Positions 56,875 through 64,000 of a stretch of DNA of 64,000 nt are shown piece by piece. The stretch is from contig JAJSPD010000074.1 in NCBI GenBank assembly GCA_021307315.1, forward strand, positions 124,001-188,000. Reading direction: 5' to 3'. The notes under the pieces are model-generated. The model had not been told where the DNA came from. It saw only the letters and a program-made list of their open reading frames with translations, and did no database searches. The stretch is from Bisporella sp. PMI_857 (lineage: Eukaryota; Ascomycota; Leotiomycetes; Helotiales; Helotiaceae). Position numbers and translations under genes: made by a program. Each line of letters starts with the position of its first letter. Within the stretch, counting starts at the first letter, position 1.

Positions 56875-57419
56875 TTCTCCAGACTTTGTCTGGTGTTCAG
56901 GCTCCTTATCCTAAACCCCCCAGTCTATATCAGGAAGATTTGGACGGGGCGGATTATTATAGTATTTTTACTGTGTTATATCGAACATTCAAGAACTGAG
57001 AATGTCACAACATGCTGAGATATATGAAATCAAGCCATCATGGCCAGCAGGCTATGTTATTTGTGTTATCTTCCTCCTCCTCCCAATTCCATGGAGATAC
57101 TTTTCACGCTTTTTTGTCCGATCAGCGGCCCGGCCATTATCTTCAGACAGGGGATTGCGTCTTATCGGGCCAATAAAACACATTCAATTAGAGGTCCCTC
57201 ATCTCAGCCTTGCCCCGCGGAAAATGACAGGAGCTACCCCTGCCAACACTCCCACCACGCGAGGCTACCACTTTCTGCCAATACTGTTGTGACCATCACA
57301 TCACCATTCAATCCCCAACTTGCAAGCATTTGGGATCCATTATCTCCAATAAATTAGAGGCGTCGGTTGTTTTGGTAAGAAATACTGTTCTTCCATAATT
57401 CATTACCCCCTTGACGGTC
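56875..57419. other. divergent promoter region of MET1 and the 2EXR gene
   Basis: A 545-base spacer between two divergent starts. It includes one plus-strand open frame (57002-57292), listed separately as doubtful. Confidence 0.5.
57002..57292 (+). CDS. Doubtful small membrane protein, 96 aa
   Basis: An ATG in GAGAATGTC starts a 96-codon frame. It contains one hydrophobic segment (GYVICVIFLLLPIPWRYFSR) that could be a membrane anchor, followed by an unremarkable basic tail. It sits wholly inside the short divergent spacer between two real genes. I recognise no family. It could be chance. Confidence 0.2.
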   Translation: MSQHAEIYEIKPSWPAGYVICVIFLLLPIPWRYFSRFFVRSAARPLSSDRGLRLIGPIKHIQLEVPHLSLAPRKMTGATPANTPTTRGYHFLPILL

Positions 57420-59149
57420 ATGGAGAAAAAGAGCACCTCTTCAGACAGAGTCCTTCGCCCAAGAAAACATGAAGCAAAGAAACGAACAGACTTCCGCCAG
57501 CTTCAATCATGGCAGTGAGTTTTACCTGAGGATCCGTATCTGAGACGATTTCACGCTTTGTAGTACTTGGCTGCGTAAAGCTAATCGATCAAATACCACA
57601 GAGATGATCTTAATTTGTATGCTAAGAAGCTTGAGGAAGATCGTCGTCAGATAGATCTTCGTTCCGCATATATCAATCAAAGGGAACTTTCCAATTTGAA
57701 TACAGCCGCAATGCTTCTAGAACAGAAAACCAAGGTCCAGTATCATGAGCAAAGCATAGTCAATCAGCAGGTGAACCTACAGAACATCTTCCAGAGTCGA
57801 AACGTGGACCTGAAGGCTCGAGAGAAGGACCTTGAGACTCGAGAGATGAGCGTGGGGACGAGAGAGAGAATTCTAGAAATTCGAGAGCAGGATATAGAGA
57901 CTCGTGCGAAGGATGTGAGCGCTCGTGAACATAATCTAGACGCTCGGGACATCCTAGACTCTCGGCAGAAGTTCCTTGAAGAAGGGAAGGATTATCCATA
58001 CGATAAGGAGTGGCTTCGAATGGAGGTAGATAGTTTGGCCAGAGAGCTCACGGCGCTTCATGAACAGGAACTCTACTTAATTTATACTGAATGGTCCCTG
58101 AAGCAACAGTTACGACTGCGGCCCAAAGAATATCCGAACCAGGAGGCTCTTTTAACTAGTAAGGGCAGACTAATGGGCAACGCGGATCCATTTACTAAAG
58201 TTTTCATAGGTGATAAATTCACTCTTTTTGTACAGCTTCCTCCCGAACTAAGGCTAAAGATCTGGGAGCAAGTTGAGACCCCCTACGAGAAACCCAGGAT
58301 TCACGTCATTCGAGGCATGCCGTCTCATTTGCTAATTTGTCGGACTTCTTTTCACTCTGTCAGGAGACACCATGATGATTCTCAGCATGTGGAGCTCTTC
58401 CCAATCCGTGATGGCATGCGACCGACCTTCGACAGGGTTCTTTATCTGTCTCCACACGGAGTACATCCGGTACTGCATGTTTGCCACGAACCAAGGTCTC
58501 TTTTCATGAGGAAATTCAAACTAGAATTTGCATTTTCAACTCTGGTCAACTTTAGCGAAGACACAATCTTCATTGACTCAACCCCTTGTCTAGGCGAAAA
58601 ATCCGAGAGCGATATGGCTTATGAACTTCACAGTGATGTTGTTGATGATGCTGATGATTTTTATGACGACAGCGATCAAGACGATGATGAGTAAGTAGTG
58701 TTTTTAATCTTGGGTTTTATGTTTGGAAATGTCTAATTCTGATGCTATTTAGGGATTACAGAGGTTATGGGACTATTGACTATTTAACAAAACATCCACT
58801 GGAGGCAGAATTAATCCAGAGGCTTGCATTGCAGACTAAGCTAGCTGGATATCCAATTCGGCGATGTGCACAGAAATTAGGGCCTTTGCTCAAAAACCTA
58901 AAGGAAGTGAATTTGATTGTTTCAAACGGACGACCTAATCAAATAAAGGATTATACTTTACAAACCTTAGGAGAAGAGAAAGATGTATACTTCACAGATG
59001 ATCCAGACTACGAAGATGAAAGAAAGGCGTTATTGTATGATCCAGGCGAGATTTATACTACACACGAAGAGGACTGGATGGAACTCATGCCTGTCAGTGC
59101 GGTTCGCCCTAAATTCAGGACCATGAGGGTGAAAAGGACAACTCCTTAA
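57420..59149 (+). CDS. 2EXR-domain protein with an N-terminal heptad coiled coil
   Basis: Three exons (57420-57514, 57602-58690, 58753-59149) give 526 aa. Residues 25-190 are a long coiled coil. Within it, about residues 100-150 repeat a heptad almost perfectly: LKAREKD, LETREMS, VGTRERI, LEIREQD, IETRAKD, VSAREHN, LDARDIL. The 2EXR domain starts at FVQLPPELRLKIWEQVETPY and continues through VHPVLHVCHEPRSLFM and a conserved DTIFIDS. 2EXR is a widespread fungal domain of unknown function, related in pattern to F-box-like modules. A very acidic stretch (DVVDDADDFYDDSDQDDDED) crosses the second intron. The last part (EAELIQRLALQTKLAG) is helical. No signal peptide; probably intracellular. Its function is unknown. 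Confidence 0.88.
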
Positions 59150-62100
59150 GACACAAAATACACAACTCATCATACCGATGACCGCAGTAAGTATACCTAC
59201 TAGGCGACATGGCCATATGTACAGATGTTGGCTCTTTCTGATTCGAGCTTTATACGCAGCGATACCATGCTCTTTCTGTACTATATCCAATTCACGGTTT
59301 CATTTCTCCCACCGATGGTGAAGAAACCAAGCAGCGAAGTTCTAATCGATGATTTGCAGACATCATTGCTTAGTCGATTTAAGCATTTCCCCATATTTGC
59401 AGTACGGATGCACCCCTTGCTATGTTTATCACATGATGCTTAGCTATAAAGCATTCGTCGCCCATGTATATCCAAGAATGCGTTTACCCTTATACTGGAC
59501 TATGAGACGAGGTTCTTTTTAACGATGTACAGTCAAACGAGGCAGGTAGCTAGACAATAGAGTTAAACTATCCAAACTCGCTCCACAGACACTTTTCTAC
59601 AGATAATGCCCTGTAGTTCCCTATTTGGCATATCCTTTTCTATACGTCCTTGTTCATTGTCTGGGAAACCGGTGCGATATCTGGTCAGGTTCATACATTC
59701 CTCCAAGCGATGAACACAACTGTGATCATAAGAAACATCATTCTATAGTTTAGAATGTCTTATCATCTTACCATGTTCCTCACCTGAGATCATAATTTAC
59801 TTTCCAGCGACATGTTTGAGTCTCTTAATTTGACAGTGCCCGATCCCAAAAGCGATCCTGTCTCTCTAACTCAATTGAAAGATGAATTACCAATCTGTTC
59901 TATGCTTACCATCTCTTGAGCTTTGAATTGTAGCGCAGTATCACATGTATAGTCTGCTGTTTAGTCTAATTATTGTCTGAGAAGAGGAGAATTGGCATCG
60001 TGATAGTGATGCCTGAAAACAAGAAAACATCCAATCTTGAGATTATTGATGCAATAATTTTCAGTAAATTTGCAGAAGGGCCATAAATATCACTCATAAT
60101 GCTCAATATTTACGTGTGCTTTCTTTTTTTGCACAAGTGGTTCCGTACTACCCCGCTTGAGACAAAATCTATTATGCTGTTGCGCCCAATGATGTAGATA
60201 TAAATATGATCATATATTTTCAAACATCTTCTTGTCGGTTTTCTCATCTATAGGAATCCTTCTTTCATAGACCCTCGTTAGATATCGAGCTCCTACTCAC
60301 GCTCATCTTCCACCTCTACCTCGAGCCTCAATGGTTGCTCTCCCTTTGGTTTGTAGTTGGCCTCTGTGAGTTCCTCCTCCGTCAGTTCGCATGACTGTTC
60401 CAATTCGACCGGGATCTCCCGAACCGCATTCATGCGATCTGCCTTCGACACATCTCTCGAGAACTCAAATAACAAACCGATAGGGGTATCCCTTGATTCT
60501 GTAGTGCTTCCCAGCGGGCATAGGTGCAGGGGCTTGGGCGGGGATGTCCGGAGAGACAACGTGCAGAAGTTGCTGAGGTTCTTTCACGACGGCTTGAGAT
60601 AGGTGGATATTGACTAGGCATATCGGCTTTCGACAGGAGTCAATGGCATAATTGACGAGATAATTTGAGCAAATACTAAAAAAGATGATAGTAGTTCGGA
60701 TGGTACAATTCTCGGACTTAGGCGTAGTCCGCAATTGCCTCTAGGGGAGTAGAGATGATCCTTATGATTGAAAATAGAAAGACAAGGGCTAGTTGTTAGC
60801 TGTGACAGTAAATTCCGACTTCAGAGTTGATGTTGTTTTACAAAAGATATAAGCATACTTCTGTGATTAATTACCCCAGAGTTTTGAGAAATTAAGTTGA
60901 ATCCGCGTTTATTTTTCATTAGTGTTATCGATAGTGATTTATGTCGTTCTGAAGGTGGCAAAATCTAAAACGATAGAAGTAGATTCCGCCTTACAAAAGT
61001 TCATACCACTTTTACTCCTCTAATTTTTTTGGCGAAGTATATGCGAGGTTCTTCCAGGGCATAGCTAATTCATGTTCAGTAATTTCTAAACACTAAGCCT
61101 CACAAGCTTCGACCCTTTATGTCTGGGATGCACCAATAGACGTGTTGATGGCCCAGTGCGGAGCAATGATATTTCTTAAAAAGAGAGAGCCTCTGTAGCA
61201 GCGAAGTGAAAGAAAAGCAAGAACGGTCATGTAGGTAGGTAACTTTAGCGCTCTAGATATGATATGGGCTACCAGGTATGGTATCTGTAATGTCTGTGTT
61301 GGCTATAGACGAGTATTGCTATAGTTTCAGTACAAAATCTCCCAACCGTTGAAATCAGTGGGATACGGGGTACTGGATTTATGTTTTAAGAGTAGAGGTA
61401 ACTTGCAAGTATAAGGTTCTCTAGAATCAGCATATTTGTAGAAGCACATAGTCCATGAAATGGTCTTATACAATATCGATTACATTTGGCACAATCATTG
61501 GGGCTCTTTATATTAAATTTTAAGAGAGTAGGAGTTTTTAAGATATTTCTAAGTTTATAAACCAACAATTGTTATCAATTCTTCAAAGTCAAGGTTGATC
61601 GACCAAAAACCAATATGTCAAGTGGATGCGTGTAATTCCCCTAATTTGAAGGCTTCGGATAATAGGGAGTATAAAATATGAGCTAATATCATTTGATTAC
61701 ATGACGGTTCAATGCGCCTAAATGCCAGCGAAAGCGGGTGAGTATGAAGAATACAATTAAACGGAAGCCGGCTGTTCGTCTATTCTCGCTTCCAGCCCCT
61801 ATTCCACTTACCATGTGATAGCTCAGCATTCAAATATGCCTAGCAGTTTCCAGACATATCGGAGATTTGAGACTGGAGATAAAATTGTTCTTGATTCCTG
61901 GGAGGCATAGCCGCAGTTAAGTACTTACCTTGTTGTAGTTCCAGGTCAGCTGGTATACAAGGACCTTATAATATCCGGTTTTCTGTTTTCCTGCTAAGCA
62001 AACACGCCATTTTGTTACATTAGATATTTGTAAACTTTGCCGTCACAATTTACCTGCCATTTCAGAGTGCTAAATTAGCGCTAACCATCCTATAATAACT

Positions 62101-62751
62101 GTGCCCTGCGAATATGTTTGCCTTTATTTGCGATCAATATGCGCACACAAATCTAAGGGCAGATCGCAGAAACCAGTAAGCTCGATGCAGATGGCTGGCT
62201 ACTAGATCATAGTTTTCTACCAAATATTGAATGTTCCTAGGCATCGGTTTGGTATATTAAGCGACCAAGTTTCAGATAAGCGGGTCCTGATGGTAAGCCA
62301 TCTCCCAGAATTGAGGCAGTGGTGTTCATTGCAATTGCGATTTTTCCCTTATGAAGTTACAATGATTGGGCAACGACGATATCCTCAAATTCAAAGAGAC
62401 TGAAGCGACCTTGTTAGAGTTCCTATGCCTAATTGTCGCCAGCCTCAATGCTGGTTTTGATTCACCTCAAAGCTACTGAACAGGTACGCGGGTGACTTAG
62501 TTAGGGGTATGACAGAACCCTCAAACTAACTTGAATCGATTTTTTCCTAGCAAGCCAGTATGCAACGGAAGTAATCAGAGTTAAGGAAATAGCGCGAGCT
62601 CAAATCATACGTGGACCGATCAAGTCGTTACAATTTATCTATTCAAATATAAAATCTGGCACTCAAGCTAGAATGGAGGTCAAGTTCCAAGTCATTAATT
62701 TCATTAAATATCGTTACTAATTTAAAAATTCAAGCAATAGCAATACAAAGC
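59150..62751. other. 3.6-kb AT-rich gene desert
   Basis: Stop codons are dense in all frames. Only one minus-strand segment near 60293-60580 looks possibly coding (listed separately). The composition and the lack of genes resemble the other decayed stretches of this window. Confidence 0.55.
60293..60580 (-). other. coding-like segment, possible exon
   Basis: A minus-strand frame without ATG stays open to a TGA. It carries GLLFEFSRDVSKADRMNAVR, then EIPVELEQSCELTEEELTEA and an acidic end (LEVEVEDERE). It looks more like protein than its surroundings do, but no start or partner exon could be found. A relic or an unmodelled exon are both possible. Confidence 0.22.
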
Positions 62752-64000
62752 TTAGTACTGATTGCTATGGCTAACCACAGAGACATTTGGATGTTTCTTG
62801 GCCGCTTCAGTAGGGATGTACATTCCAGAGTTATATGACTCTGAGCCTCTCATGGAAATACGCTGAGGAGGTCCCTGCCGAGGGACCATAGGTGTATATC
62901 TCTTGCGTCTTAACCAGAAACTATATATCTATCAGCTTCTGACTATTGATGACAACCAGGGTGACTTACATGACTCCAGAAATGATGAGAAGCAAGAGGA
63001 ACACTCCACCTCCCACGCTTGCGCCGATTATGACTTTCTTGTCAACGCCTTTGGCCTTCTCCTTGATCTTCTCGGTCAACTCATCTACCTTGGATGATGG
63101 TGTAGGGACAAATGATGTAGGGCTTCCTGTTGTTTCAAATATCTTCTTCACGTTTGTCCCAAAGTCAATGGTCTTGACCACAGTAGGGCCAGTTGTTGCC
63201 GGGAACGTAGGCTTAGCTCCTGAAGGCACAGCGGTGATCAAGGTCTTGGTACTAGTGACATGGGTTGTGCTCTGAAGAGAAACTGGGCAGTTGACTAGTC
63301 CCGTTGAGGCGCAGACAACACCAGTGTAAGTAACTGTGTCCTTGAGAGTCGCGGTGCTTAAGTCTTGTCGCGGGGCTAGCGTGGTAGCTTGAGCCGAGTT
63401 TGAGGTAGTGGAAGAGCCTTTGATTGCGCATGCCTCTGCGAAGGTGGTGTACCAGAGAGGAATGACTGTCTCTGGAGCAGGTCCCCACGTATGGCCCTGG
63501 AAAGCCACGGTTGCACCAGCGGCAGCGCCAACCGCAAGCTGGTAAGACTCCTCCACTTGAAGTTCGCACCCCTCATCGTTGCCGCCAGGAATGACAGTGA
63601 CATTTGTTACAAACTCGGCAACATTGGCGAAGACACCCACTTCCACACCGGCGGAAACAATTCCAGACGTGTCGATCTCGAAGCCTGCGTGAACTCCTAC
63701 ACGAAGGGTGGCAGAGAGTGTGGCACCTGCACTCTGAATGGTCACTGGAAGAAATTCAAACCGCCCGCCGTTACTGCGAAGGGCAATTAGTATATCCACC
63801 ATATGCTTTACCACCAGAATGGAAGCTCAACTTACAAAGTTGTATCTGTCACGTTGTCAGAGAACAGTGGTATGCTGATGGCAGTTCCATCATCAAGCTT
63901 TATGTGAAAGCCACTGGATATGTCGATTTCTGCTTTTGCCTCTAGGATTAAATCCACGGCAAAAATCACACCAAGCTGGAACTTGTCACTTAAGGATATC
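62752..64000 (-). CDS. C-terminal part of a secreted, membrane-anchored fungal protein (cut by the window end)
   Basis: Three exons lie in the window: beyond 64000 to 63836, 63773-62970, and 62920-62752. The 5' end is outside. The ectodomain is beta-rich with amphipathic strands (FQLGVIFAVDLILEAKAEID, SGFHIKLDDGTAISIPLFSD, LSATLRVGVHAGFEID). This pattern is found in large secreted fungal proteins with domains of unknown function. A Thr/Ser-rich stalk follows (TTSNSAQATTLAP, and VPSGAKPTFPATTGPT). Then comes a single membrane helix (VIIGASVGGGVFLLLLIISG) and a short basic cytosolic tail (FWLRRKRYTP). The 49-base last intron lies exactly behind the membrane helix. N-glycosylation sites (NVT) occur. 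I infer a cell-surface or wall-linked protein of unknown role. Confidence 0.85.

Overview
The window is nuclear DNA of a filamentous ascomycete (Pezizomycotina). Short introns of about 45-120 bases with GTANGT/AG borders interrupt most genes. The gene set includes ERG2, Rho3, Ipi3, DASH Spc19, Met1, Clr5-domain, 2EXR-domain and rhodopsin-domain membrane proteins. A leotiomycete is my best guess from protein flavour, but no marker here proves it. No CRISPR array, rRNA, tRNA or prokaryotic feature was seen. Every exon boundary is my own reading of splice signals, reading-frame phase and family conservation.

Left part (1-31 kb) is mostly ordinary gene space. In order it holds IPI3 (-), an unknown 741-aa protein (+), an aldo/keto reductase (+), a GMC oxidoreductase (+), a Clr5-domain protein (-) and a small Cys-tailed protein (+). 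Then come an OPT oligopeptide transporter (-), an unknown 421-aa protein (-), ERG2 sterol C-8 isomerase (-), an Arb2-domain protein (+) and a Rho3 GTPase (-). Three introns in this part (IPI3, GMC, small protein) appear to use GC instead of GT donors.

Middle part (31-54 kb) mixes intact accessory genes with decayed ones. The intact genes are a rhodopsin-domain seven-helix membrane protein (-), a secreted tyrosinase-like copper protein (+), a secreted S28 serine peptidase (+) and an intronless PHD-finger protein (+). The decayed ones are a short-chain dehydrogenase, an unknown relic beside it, a LaeA-type methyltransferase, an MFS permease and a truncated NAD(P)-binding reductase. Most in-frame stops in these relics are single C-to-T or G-to-A changes (CAG to TAG, TGG to TGA). 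Together with AT-rich gene-free stretches, this suggests repeat-induced point mutation or old decay of a secondary-metabolism-like locus.

Right part (54-64 kb) returns to housekeeping genes: SPC19 (+) convergent with MET1 (-), then a 2EXR-domain protein with a perfect-heptad coiled coil (+). After a 3.6-kb AT-rich desert comes the 3' part of a secreted, membrane-anchored protein (-) that runs off the window end.
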